This document shows, piece by piece, positions 25,085 to 33,101 of a DNA stretch of 64,000 bases. Both the position numbers and the translations under genes were made by a program. Source of the DNA: Rhodospirillales bacterium (GTDB taxonomy: Bacteria > Pseudomonadota > Alphaproteobacteria > Micavibrionales > Micavibrionaceae); assembly GCA_023898785.1 (NCBI GenBank), contig CP060239.1:2046001-2110000 (forward strand), given 5' to 3'. Every line of letters starts with the position of its first letter. Positions within the stretch are counted from its first letter, which is position 1. Below the pieces are notes generated by a model that saw only the letters and a program-made list of their open reading frames with translations, ran no database searches and was not told the DNA's origin.

Positions 25085-25930
25085 CTACTCCGCAGCGACA
25101 AGAGGTAGAGCTTTACGATGAGAAGAAACGGGTTTTCCAACGCGCTTATAGGCTGTGCCGACACCCAAAAGCACCGTTCCATAAAACACCAGTTCCATAC
25201 CCGTAGGACGCGGCGTATAGCCTACTAAAACCCTCAAGGTCTCACCGATAAAACTCTGTCCGGAAATTAGCGCGGAAGTATCCCACACTTCCGGGTGCAG
25301 CGGCGGCAAAACGCCGGCCGCGATGAGGAAATTTGCTCCTTGTGCAGCCATGCCGGCAGTAAGAACAATCAGCATCCAACCCGTTATGCTAAACAGATGT
25401 TTTTGCGCGGCTTTCAACAAACCCATATAGAGCATCAAGCCGATTGCAGCGCCTCCAATGGTCCCTAAGATGCCGCCCATCACAATTGCAGATAACGGGA
25501 ACGCCCCCGAAGCCGTCATGCCATAGGTAAATAGCGCAATTTCAGCGCCCTCACGAAACGTGGCCAGCGCTACAACACCGACAAGCACATAGGCCGACTT
25601 ATCGCCCGCCATCACGTCAGCCCCCACAGCCTTGATATTCTGCGCGAGCTGACGCCCGTGGGTTTTCATCCAGATTACAGTCCAGCTTAAAAACCCAACT
25701 GCGATAAACATTACGCCTGCATTAAAGATCTCCTGGCCTATGCCGTCAATTGCTTGCGAAATGGCATCGGTAAAAAACGCGATAACCACAGAGCCAAAAA
25801 CGCCAACGCCCAGACCGGCCAGTACCAGATGAATGCGACTCGGCATCCCCCGGGTTGCCGCTAGCACAATGCTGACAACAAGCGCCACTTCAATAATTTC
25901 ACGAAAAACAATTGTAGCAGTGGGAAACAT
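25085..25930 (-). CDS. FTR1-family iron permease (EfeU-like)
   Basis: Imports iron across the inner membrane. 281 residues with seven predicted membrane helices. Both FTR1 motifs are present: REIIEVALV near the N-terminus (a variant of REGLE) and REGAEIALF in the middle. The upstream gene on the same strand encodes a cupredoxin-type periplasmic protein, and the pair resembles EfeU with an EfeO-type partner. No EfeB-like peroxidase is seen. Probably Fur-regulated through the boxes upstream of the partner gene. Confidence 0.88.
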   Translation of the reverse strand: MFPTATIVFREIIEVALVVSIVLAATRGMPSRIHLVLAGLGVGVFGSVVIAFFTDAISQAIDGIGQEIFNAGVMFIAVGFLSWTVIWMKTHGRQLAQNIKAVGADVMAGDKSAYVLVGVVALATFREGAEIALFTYGMTASGAFPLSAIVMGGILGTIGGAAIGLMLYMGLLKAAQKHLFSITGWMLIVLTAGMAAQGANFLIAAGVLPPLHPEVWDTSALISGQSFIGETLRVLVGYTPRPTGMELVFYGTVLLGVGTAYKRVGKPVSSHRKALPLVAAE

Positions 25931-25973
25931 GGCTTTAGATCCTTTATTCCTGATTTATCGCGTTTCTTTAAAA

Positions 25974-26687
25974 CTATTCGGCGTACAAATACCCATTGGC
26001 TTTATCAAGGTTAAACTCGCCGAAGAAATGGTATTTACCGGGCTTGAGCGGGCCGACATAAATTGTCGCACTGGAATTGCCCGGAACAATTTTCTCACGC
26101 CGGAAATCATCACTTTCAAATTCTTCCGGTGTTGGGTCTTGGTTATGTACTACAAGTTTAATCTTTTGACCAGCCGGAACATGCAACTCATCGGGCGTAA
26201 ACATATGGTCTTTGATCACAAGCTCATACGCACCATCCGCATTGGTTTTGCTTTGCACAATCTTACCGTCTAAAGTCGCCACAGCCGCTTCTAGTTTGGC
26301 AAACCATTCACGCACTTGTGCGTCTTCGTGATTTTCAGAAGCATAATGCACTGCTTGCACCGCTTCATCTATAGCGCCTAATTGATCGGCTTTACCAGCC
26401 TTTTCGGCAATCATCTTGTCGATGGCAGTTTCCAGAGAATAGCTAATCTCATGGATTCTTTCCAGATCACTGTTGGAAAGCATCTCAGCTTTTATCAATT
26501 CGGCAATCTCTTTGTTATGAGCTTTCAACGCTTCAAGCGCCTCATCAGTTGTTGCATAGCTCTGTCCTTCGTAGTGCATGGTGCGCTCTTCATGCGTAAC
26601 GTTATGCTGCACATCTTCGGCCACAGCCACAGAAGAAACACCACTAGCCAAACCAATCATAGCCATAGACAACAACAATTTTTTCAT
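25974..26687 (-). CDS. Periplasmic cupredoxin-domain protein, partner of FTR1
   Basis: Signal peptide (MKKLLLSMAMIGLASGVSSV, cut near AVA-ED), a helical middle region, then a C-terminal cupredoxin domain (ELVIKDHMFTPDELHVPAGQ, KIKLVVHNQD, YVGPLKPGKYHFFGEF). The domain is of the EfeO/Cupredoxin_1 type and is expected to bind or oxidise metal for the adjacent FTR1 permease. The start was placed at the MKK codon; an in-frame ATG nine bases upstream (26696) is equally possible. First gene of the iron operon. Confidence 0.82.
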   Translation of the reverse strand: MKKLLLSMAMIGLASGVSSVAVAEDVQHNVTHEERTMHYEGQSYATTDEALEALKAHNKEIAELIKAEMLSNSDLERIHEISYSLETAIDKMIAEKAGKADQLGAIDEAVQAVHYASENHEDAQVREWFAKLEAAVATLDGKIVQSKTNADGAYELVIKDHMFTPDELHVPAGQKIKLVVHNQDPTPEEFESDDFRREKIVPGNSSATIYVGPLKPGKYHFFGEFNLDKANGYLYAE

Positions 26688-26722
26688 ATCAGACATTCCA
26701 TTTACGTTAAGAAAACTAAACT

Positions 26723-26737
26723 TGAGAACTATTCTCA
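26723..26737. promoter_or_regulatory. Fur-box-like palindrome, proximal
   Basis: TGAGAACTATTCTCA is a 7-1-7 inverted repeat with one mismatch, 36 bases upstream of the cupredoxin gene start. It resembles the classical Fur site TGATAATNATTATCA. Confidence 0.55.
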
Positions 26738-26797
26738 AAAGTTATGCAATACTGCTCACTTTATTCACGATTTACGCCCTTTCAACTCAAATGTAAA

Positions 26798-26812
26798 TGA
26801 TAATTATTCTCA
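26798..26812. promoter_or_regulatory. Fur-box-like palindrome, distal
   Basis: TGATAATTATTCTCA matches the 7-1-7 Fur consensus at 14 of 15 positions. It lies 75 bases upstream of the proximal box. Two sites before an iron-import operon fit Fur repression. Confidence 0.6.
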
Positions 26813-26854
26813 AAATGAAAATTGATACGCACAAATCAGCCCGTCTATTTATTT

Positions 26855-27091
26855 TTAGATAAGAAGTATTTTTATAGTTGAAGGAAAAGACCAAATACAA
26901 CGCCATTTATAGGCACGAAAAAATAACACCTGCCCCTTTTCGTAAGTAATTTTACGTGAAATTGTGCCAAGTGTTTTTATAAAATTGTTATCGCAACACT
27001 TAAATGAAGGGTGTGAGTAAATGTCCACCTTATCTGGTTGAGAAGATTGAGCGTTTAAATTTCTATGCATAAGATTTTTTACTTTTCCCAA
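26855..27091 (-). pseudogene. Possible Crp/Fnr-type regulator fragment
   Basis: The frame reads FIKTLGTISRKITYEKGQVL then FF, similar to the start of a Crp/Fnr sensor domain (KGQxLFxEGD). It then leaves the pattern, and another frame continues NGVVFGLFLQ before a stop, which looks like a frameshift. The HTH half is absent. Position just upstream of the cbb3 cluster, where FixK/FNR genes often sit, supports the reading, but the match is weak. Confidence 0.3.
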
Positions 27092-27177
27092 TGCTATATT
27101 TTAAAAATATGGACTTGAAAATTAGCGATAATCAAGGCAATAATCTAATGCGTTTTTTTAAATAATGAAAAAGCAAC

Positions 27178-27909
27178 TTGAAAGCCTTTCTTGTGATCAT
27201 CGCGCAATGTATCCAGAATTTCGGCACAGCTTACGGCCTCCCCGTAAGCTTATTTCTCGCCGGACTATTCGGCGGACTTACGCATTGTGCCGGAATGTGC
27301 GCCCCCTTTGTACTGGCCCAAACCACACAAGAAACCCGCCTTCAAAAACTAGGCTCAAGACTTCTGCTTCCCTACCATCTTGGCCGCATGACCACATACG
27401 TAACCTTGGCGGTGATCGTAAATGCACTCATTAACATGGCGTTCCTGTTTTCCGATTTAAAAATTCTCATTACAGCTCCGCTTCTTATGCTGGCAGGCAC
27501 AATTTTTATCATCACGGCATTTCCAAATGCGAGCGCCCTTTTTCCTTGGGCTGCCCGCCTGCAAATCGTCCCCACATTTGGAATCATCTCCCGCTTGGGC
27601 AAAAATTTTATGACCGATCCAAACCTGCTAAAGCGTTATGGCTTGGGTGTTTTATTAGGTTTCATGCCCTGCGGCCTTGTTTTATCGGCCCTTCTGGCCT
27701 CTGCAACAGCAGATACACCACTTTACGCAGCCTTTGCAATGAGCGCCTTTACTCTGGGAACAATTCCAGCCTTACTCATGGTAACCTTGGGGGGGCAAGC
27801 ATTGAAGAAGGCGTACCCTAAAGCAACGCAAAGATTTTCCCGGGGAGCAATGATAATAAGTGGCCTTTGGCTCTTTACTTTGGCCGGCATAATGCTTACA
27901 GGAGACTAG
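27178..27909 (+). CDS. TauE/SafE-like (DsbD_2-type) membrane protein of the cbb3 cluster
   Basis: 243 residues, six or more membrane helices. The N-terminal GLFGGLTHCAGMCAPFVLAQ contains two Cys, and the second repeat carries MPCGLVLSALLASAT. These are hallmarks of the UreH/DsbD_2-like family often encoded next to ccoNOQP and thought to help copper or thiol delivery to the oxidase (family knowledge; substrate unproven). The start is a TTG at 27178; GTG at 27193 is an alternative. It ends 22 bases before ccoN. Confidence 0.7.
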   Translation: MKAFLVIIAQCIQNFGTAYGLPVSLFLAGLFGGLTHCAGMCAPFVLAQTTQETRLQKLGSRLLLPYHLGRMTTYVTLAVIVNALINMAFLFSDLKILITAPLLMLAGTIFIITAFPNASALFPWAARLQIVPTFGIISRLGKNFMTDPNLLKRYGLGVLLGFMPCGLVLSALLASATADTPLYAAFAMSAFTLGTIPALLMVTLGGQALKKAYPKATQRFSRGAMIISGLWLFTLAGIMLTGD

Positions 27910-27930
27910 GTTTTTAAAAAGGACGAAAAA

Positions 27931-29376
27931 ATGACTGCAACCACACTTTCCGAAAAACCAGACTATAACGATGACGTTGTTAAGCTCTTCACGCTTGCCA
28001 CCATATTCTGGGGCGTTACGGGCTTCCTTGTCGGCGTACTTATCGCTTCACAAATGGTTTTCCCTGACCTGAATATTGAGCCATGGCTCAATTTTGGCCG
28101 CTTGCGTCCTTTGCATACATCCGCAGTGATCTTTGCTTTTGGCGGAAATGCCTTGTTTGCAACCAGCTACTACGTTGTTCAGCGCACTTGCGGTGTAAGA
28201 CTTTGGAGCGACAAACTGGCAAATTTCACTTTCTGGGGTTACCAGGCTGTCATTGTTATGGCCGGTTTGGGTTATGTTCTGGGCGTTACGCAAGGTAAAG
28301 AATATGCAGAACCGGAATGGTATGTGGACCTATGGCTGACTGTTGTCTGGGTTGCTTACCTTCTGGTTTATCTGGGAACAGTAATCAAACGTAAAGAACC
28401 GCACCTCTATGTTGCGAACTGGTTTTATCTGGCTTTTATTATCACGGTGGCCGTCCTGCATCTTGGTAACAACATTCAGATTCCCGTTGAGCTTCTCGGT
28501 GCCAAGAGCTATTCCGTCCAAGCTGGCGTTCAAAGCGCAATGATCCAGTGGTGGTACGGGCACAATGCGGTGGGTTTCTTCCTTACGGCAGGATTCCTTG
28601 GTATGATGTACTATTTCGTGCCTAAACAGGCGAATCGCCCGATCTACTCCTATCGTCTGTCGATCGTACACTTCTGGTCCCTGATTTTCATTTATATCTG
28701 GGCAGGGCCGCACCATTTGCATTACACATCTTTGCCTGACTGGGCGCAGACTTTGGGCATGACCTTCTCCATCATGCTCTGGATGCCTTCCTGGGGTGGG
28801 ATGATCAACGGGGTCATGACCCTGTCCGGCGCTTGGCATAAATTACGTGAAGACCCGGTCCTGCAATTCATGATCGTTGCACTCGCCTTCTATGGCATGA
28901 GCACGTTCGAAGGGCCGCTTATGTCCATCCGCGCGGTAAACTCTCTGTCTCACTACACAGACTGGACCATCGGTCACGTACATTCCGGGGCCTTGGGGTG
29001 GGTCGGCTTCATCAGCTTCGGCGCACTTTATTATCTCGTACCGCGCCTATGGGGACGTGAACGTCTATATTCTACAAAGCTGGTCTCCATGCATCTGTGG
29101 ATCGCTACTATCGGTATAGTATTTTACATCGCCGCCATGTGGGTGTCTGGTATCATGCAAGGTCTGATGTGGCGCTCATATAACGACATGGGATTCCTCG
29201 AATATTCCTTCGTCGAAAGCGTTATGGCCATGAAACCCTTCTATATGATTCGCGTACTTGGTGGCCTGCTCTATCTAACCGGCGCCCTGATCATGGTCTA
29301 CAATTTCTGGAAGACCATTCGCGGAGACGTGAATGAAAAAGAACAACAACTTCTCTCTCAAGGAGCAACAGCATGA
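27931..29376 (+). CDS. ccoN: cbb3-type cytochrome c oxidase subunit I
   Basis: Catalytic subunit reducing O2 at high affinity; holds heme b, heme b3 and CuB. 481 residues, twelve predicted membrane helices. Likely ligand histidines lie in RPLHTSAVIFAFGGN, WWYGHNAVGFF, GPHHLHYTSLPDW and TIGHVHSGALGWVGF. Preceded by AAGGACG at a good distance. The stop overlaps the ccoO start, and ccoNOQP follow without gaps as one operon. Confidence 0.97.
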   Translation: MTATTLSEKPDYNDDVVKLFTLATIFWGVTGFLVGVLIASQMVFPDLNIEPWLNFGRLRPLHTSAVIFAFGGNALFATSYYVVQRTCGVRLWSDKLANFTFWGYQAVIVMAGLGYVLGVTQGKEYAEPEWYVDLWLTVVWVAYLLVYLGTVIKRKEPHLYVANWFYLAFIITVAVLHLGNNIQIPVELLGAKSYSVQAGVQSAMIQWWYGHNAVGFFLTAGFLGMMYYFVPKQANRPIYSYRLSIVHFWSLIFIYIWAGPHHLHYTSLPDWAQTLGMTFSIMLWMPSWGGMINGVMTLSGAWHKLREDPVLQFMIVALAFYGMSTFEGPLMSIRAVNSLSHYTDWTIGHVHSGALGWVGFISFGALYYLVPRLWGRERLYSTKLVSMHLWIATIGIVFYIAAMWVSGIMQGLMWRSYNDMGFLEYSFVESVMAMKPFYMIRVLGGLLYLTGALIMVYNFWKTIRGDVNEKEQQLLSQGATA

Positions 29377-30110
29377 GCTGGAAAAGCCACGAAACACTCG
29401 AAAAGAACTCCATCCTTTTGTTAATCGGCATTATAGTCGTTGTGCTGATCGGGGGAATAGTTGAAATTGTTCCGCTGTTTCGCAAGGAAACGGTGATTGA
29501 ACCGGTCGAAGGCGTGCGGCCTTACACTCCGCTGGAACTTGCCGGATATAATATTTATATCCGTGAGGGGTGTTATAACTGCCACTCTCAGCAAATCCGC
29601 CCCCTGCGTGATGAAGTTGTGCGCTATGGCCATTATTCCCTGGCCGCAGAAAGTATGTACGATCATCCATTCCAATGGGGTTCCAAACGCACCGGGCCGG
29701 ACCTGGCGCGTGTGGGCGGCAAATATTCGGACGAATGGCAAACAGCGCACCTGGTAGAGCCGCGTGATCTTGTTCCGGAATCAATCATGCCTTCATATGG
29801 GTTTCTGCTCAAAAAAGGCGCTAAACTTCACAGCCTGGACAAACACCTGAAAGTTTTGCGTATCACCGGTGTTCCTTACAGCGATGAAATGATTGAAAAC
29901 GCTGAAAAAGATGCTGCTGCTCAAGCTACTGGTGAAGATCGCGCTGATATAAGCGGGCTACAAGAGCGCTATGGCGAAAAAGTCAATGCCCGTGATTTTG
30001 ACGGGCAGGAAAATATGATTTCAGAAATGGATGCACTTGTCGCCTATCTTCAGGTTCTGGGCACGATGGTTGATTTTGAAGCCGCCCAGCAAGTTGAGGG
30101 GGCGCAATGA
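29373..30110 (+). CDS. ccoO: cbb3 oxidase mono-heme subunit II
   Basis: Membrane-anchored cytochrome c passing electrons to CcoN. N-terminal anchor LLLIGIIVVVLIGGIVEIVP, the heme c site CYNCHSQ, and the axial Met probably in ESIMPSYGF. 245 residues, the usual length. Overlaps ccoN by four bases (ATGA) and ccoQ by four. Confidence 0.96.
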   Translation: MSWKSHETLEKNSILLLIGIIVVVLIGGIVEIVPLFRKETVIEPVEGVRPYTPLELAGYNIYIREGCYNCHSQQIRPLRDEVVRYGHYSLAAESMYDHPFQWGSKRTGPDLARVGGKYSDEWQTAHLVEPRDLVPESIMPSYGFLLKKGAKLHSLDKHLKVLRITGVPYSDEMIENAEKDAAAQATGEDRADISGLQERYGEKVNARDFDGQENMISEMDALVAYLQVLGTMVDFEAAQQVEGAQ

Positions 30111-30253
30111 TAGATTTCATCACCGACCATGCCGGTATGATCGGCCTACTCTTTTTCTTCGGATTTTTTGTCGCCGTGGCAATGTGGACTTTTCGCCCCG
30201 GCGCCAAAGAAAACTATAAAAAACACGCGCACATCCCGCTTGAGGAGAACTAA
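30107..30253 (+). CDS. ccoQ: cbb3 oxidase small subunit CcoQ/FixQ
   Basis: 48 residues starting MIDFITDHAGMIGLLFFFGF with one membrane helix, then the CcoQ-type tail WTFRPGAKENYKKHAHIPLE. It stabilises the oxidase complex. The start overlaps the ccoO stop as ATGA, and ccoP begins three bases after its stop. Confidence 0.88.
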   Translation: MIDFITDHAGMIGLLFFFGFFVAVAMWTFRPGAKENYKKHAHIPLEEN

Positions 30254-30256
30254 AAT

Positions 30257-31132
30257 ATGAGCGATGACAACAAGAAAAAAGAAATTGATGATCTTTCCGG
30301 CGTTGAAACCACTGGACATGAATGGGATGGTCTAAAAGAGCTTAACAACCCGCTACCGCGCTGGTGGGTATGGATATTTATTGTCACCGTTATATGGTCT
30401 GCATGGTACTTTGTTGTATATCCATCCTGGCCGGTCCCTGGCGGTGCAACTGAAGGTACATCCGGCTATACGCAGTTTAAGGAACTTGCGCACAATCAAG
30501 CAGAGATTACTGCCCGTCAAGAGGCCTATCTGGCTCAATTCGAAGGTGCGGATTTTGAAACCATTCTTAAAACACCTGATCTGTACGCTTTCGCCGTTGC
30601 CGGCGGCAAGTCCGCTTTCAAGGATAATTGTGCTACCTGTCACGGTGCGGGCGGGCAAGGTGCTAAAGGCTTCCCGAACCTCAATGACGATGACTGGCTC
30701 TGGGGCGGCAACCTTGAAGATATTCACCAAACGATTCAGTATGGTATTCGTGCAGACAATTGGGATACTCGCGATTCCCAAATGCCGGCCTTCGGCGCCG
30801 ACGAACTGCTTGAACGTTCGGAGATTGATGCTGTTGTCGATTACGTTCTTACGCTTTCCGGTGGTAAACAGACGAGCAGCCACGCTCAGGGCATGCAGAT
30901 TTTCGCTGAACAGTGCGCGGCTTGCCACGGCGAAGACGGTCGCGGAATGCGCGAACTCGGCGCACCAAACCTGACCGACAAGATTTGGCTCTATGGCGGA
31001 GATCGTGAAACAGTGTATGAAACGGTCTTCAACGCTCGCGCAGGATTAATGCCAGCCTGGAATGAGCGTCTTGATGAAAATACCATCAAGCAGCTCACGA
31101 TCTATCTTCATGAACTGGGCGGCGGCGAGTAA
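30257..31132 (+). CDS. ccoP: cbb3 oxidase di-heme subunit III
   Basis: Entry point of electrons from soluble cytochrome c. One N-terminal membrane helix (WWVWIFIVTVIWSAWYFVVY) and two cytochrome c domains with CATCHGAG and CAACHGED. Axial Met candidates are in SQMPAFGADE and AGLMPAWNE. 291 residues. Last gene before a strong terminator. Confidence 0.96.
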   Translation: MSDDNKKKEIDDLSGVETTGHEWDGLKELNNPLPRWWVWIFIVTVIWSAWYFVVYPSWPVPGGATEGTSGYTQFKELAHNQAEITARQEAYLAQFEGADFETILKTPDLYAFAVAGGKSAFKDNCATCHGAGGQGAKGFPNLNDDDWLWGGNLEDIHQTIQYGIRADNWDTRDSQMPAFGADELLERSEIDAVVDYVLTLSGGKQTSSHAQGMQIFAEQCAACHGEDGRGMRELGAPNLTDKIWLYGGDRETVYETVFNARAGLMPAWNERLDENTIKQLTIYLHELGGGE

Positions 31133-31146
31133 TATCCAGGAAATTT

Positions 31147-31177
31147 TAAAAAGCCTTCCCCCAAGAAGGCTTTTTTT
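31147..31177 (+). terminator. Rho-independent terminator after ccoP
   Basis: GC-containing stem AAAAAGCCTTC / GAAGGCTTTTTTT with a short CCCCCAA loop and a T run, 14 bases after the ccoP stop. It separates the structural operon from ccoGHIS. Confidence 0.88.
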
Positions 31178-31184
31178 AGGCTGT

Positions 31185-31200
31185 GTATATACGTATATAC
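31185..31200. promoter_or_regulatory. Palindrome upstream of ccoG
   Basis: GTATATACGTATATAC is a perfect 16-base palindrome made of two GTATATAC units, in the AT-rich gap before ccoG. It could be an operator, but no known regulator consensus is matched. Confidence 0.3.
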
Positions 31201-31233
31201 TTATATAAAAATATTTTAGAATAGAAAAAACCC

Positions 31234-32631
31234 ATGCTCGAACTCTTCGCCAAACAGGAAAAAATCTATCCCAAACGTGTTTGGGGAAAATACCGTAAAA
31301 TGAAATGGGCGACAATGATTGCTACGTTGGGGCTATACTACCTTGCCCCTTTCATTCGCTGGGATCGGGGGCCAAACGCTCCTGATCAGGCCATCATGAT
31401 TGATCTGCCCGCCCGGCGCGCCTACTGGTTTTGGATCGAAATATGGCCACAGGAAGTCTATCTCCTCACTGGTATTCTTATTCTTGCGGCCATCGGTCTG
31501 TTTGTTGTCACCAGCATGTTTGGCCGTGTGTGGTGCGGCTATTTCTGTCCACAAACCGTCTGGACCGATCTTTTTGTCTGGGTTGAACGCATCATCCAGG
31601 GGGATCGCAATGCTCGCAAAAGACTTCACGACAGTCCCTGGAGCTTTGACAAGATTGGAAAAATTCTCGCTACCCACTTCATCTGGCTGGTTATCGCCTG
31701 GTGTACAGCCGGATCTTTTGTGCTGTATTTCAATGACGCGCCCACACTGGTTCGCAGCTTTTTTGAATTTGATGTCTCTCCTACCGTGCTCGGCTTTATC
31801 GGTGGTCTGACCTTCTCCACTTACCTTATGGCCGGTTTTGCCCGTGAACAGGTTTGCACTTATATGTGTCCCTACGCCCGTTTCCAATCTGCCATGTTCG
31901 ATAAAGATACTCTCATCATTGGTTATGATGAAAAACGCGGCGAACCTCGCGGTAGTCATAAAAAAGGTGAAAGCTGGGATGGGCGCGGTCATTGCATCGA
32001 TTGCACCGCTTGCGTTCAGGTCTGCCCCACCGGCATCGATATCCGTAATGGACTGCAAATGGAGTGCATAGCCTGTGGCCTGTGCGTCGATGCCTGTAAC
32101 AACATCATGGACAAGCTTGATTTGCCACGTGGCCTGATCCGTTATGACACCACCAACCACATGGCCGCAGAAATCAAAGGCGGTAAAGAAAAATTTCATA
32201 TTATGCGCATGCGCACATTCTATTATGGCATTATCATGGCTGTGGTCGGGAGCATCATGCTCTATGCGCTTATAAACCGGGCACAGCTGGAACTCCACGT
32301 CCTGCATGATCGCAGCCCGCTATTTGTTCAGCTTTCCAGCGGTGAAATCCGTAACGGCTACACCATAAAAATTCTCAACAAAACCTTTGAAAACCGGACC
32401 TATACCTTAAGTGTTGAAGGCCTGCCCGAAGCAAAAATTGAAGTTAGCGCAGCAGGAAATATCGATTCAAATACGCTCTATGTCGATGCTGACAGCGTTG
32501 GTGAATATCACATCTTCATCAGTGCCGATATTGAGCCCGGTCCCGCCCGTGATGTAACGCTAACATTGACAGATTCAGATGGATCCTTGCATGATAGCTA
32601 CACATCAACCTTTATCACGCAGAGAAAGTAG
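31234..32631 (+). CDS. ccoG: CcoG/FixG/RdxA iron-sulfur membrane protein
   Basis: Accessory protein of cbb3 assembly, thought to reduce Cu(II) for delivery. 465 residues, five or so membrane helices. Two ferredoxin-type 4Fe-4S motifs are present: CIDCTACVQVCPTGID and CIACGLCVDACN. An upstream CGYFCPQTVW and CTYMCPYARF complete the family signature. The C-terminal Ig-like FixG domain ends before a tight junction with ccoH. Confidence 0.94.
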   Translation: MLELFAKQEKIYPKRVWGKYRKMKWATMIATLGLYYLAPFIRWDRGPNAPDQAIMIDLPARRAYWFWIEIWPQEVYLLTGILILAAIGLFVVTSMFGRVWCGYFCPQTVWTDLFVWVERIIQGDRNARKRLHDSPWSFDKIGKILATHFIWLVIAWCTAGSFVLYFNDAPTLVRSFFEFDVSPTVLGFIGGLTFSTYLMAGFAREQVCTYMCPYARFQSAMFDKDTLIIGYDEKRGEPRGSHKKGESWDGRGHCIDCTACVQVCPTGIDIRNGLQMECIACGLCVDACNNIMDKLDLPRGLIRYDTTNHMAAEIKGGKEKFHIMRMRTFYYGIIMAVVGSIMLYALINRAQLELHVLHDRSPLFVQLSSGEIRNGYTIKILNKTFENRTYTLSVEGLPEAKIEVSAAGNIDSNTLYVDADSVGEYHIFISADIEPGPARDVTLTLTDSDGSLHDSYTSTFITQRK

Positions 32632-32633
32632 CC

Positions 32634-33101
32634 ATGGAAACTGCCATTAAAAATCCAAAAGACAAATGGATTCCATGGTATTTCGTAGCTTTCTTCGCCG
32701 TTATTGCCATTCTCGATGGTATATTTGTCTATGTTGCCATAAGCACTCACACCGGTGTTACTACCGAAAATGCCTATGAAAAAGGCCTGGCCTTTAACGA
32801 AAATTTTGAAAAATTTCGTGCGCAACCAAAATTGCAAGAGCAACTGAGTTTTGAGAACGGCGTATTACACTGGAACGTAAAGGACGAAGCGGGTAGGCCA
32901 CTGGGAAATGCCCGCGTCATTGCAAAAATCATCCGCCCGGTCCAAGATGGCTATGATTTTGAAATAACGCTAGACTACATGCGGCGCGGGGTTTATGAAG
33001 CAAAGCTTGACCTGCCCCTAAAAGGTCTTTGGAAAGCAAAGCTCAACTGCACATGGGACGATCAGCACTATCAAACAACGCACAGCTTCACAGCCCCGTA
33101 A
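32634..33101 (+). CDS. ccoH: CcoH/FixH oxidase assembly protein
   Basis: 155 residues. N-terminal membrane helix after WIPWYFVAFFAVIAILDGIF, then a periplasmic beta domain (LDYMRRGVYEAKLDLPLKGL, WKAKLNC). FixH is needed for stable cbb3 assembly together with the copper ATPase. Two bases separate it from ccoG, and the ccoI frame begins inside its 3' end. Confidence 0.9.
   Translation: METAIKNPKDKWIPWYFVAFFAVIAILDGIFVYVAISTHTGVTTENAYEKGLAFNENFEKFRAQPKLQEQLSFENGVLHWNVKDEAGRPLGNARVIAKIIRPVQDGYDFEITLDYMRRGVYEAKLDLPLKGLWKAKLNCTWDDQHYQTTHSFTAP

Noticed and set aside
27114..27136. FNR box upstream of the cbb3 cluster
   Set aside because: TTGA and ATCAA are present but spaced too far apart for the TTGATNNNNATCAA pattern.
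31333..32307. 324-codon minus-strand frame in ccoG
   Set aside because: Antisense to a well-recognised iron-sulfur protein; no motif of its own.
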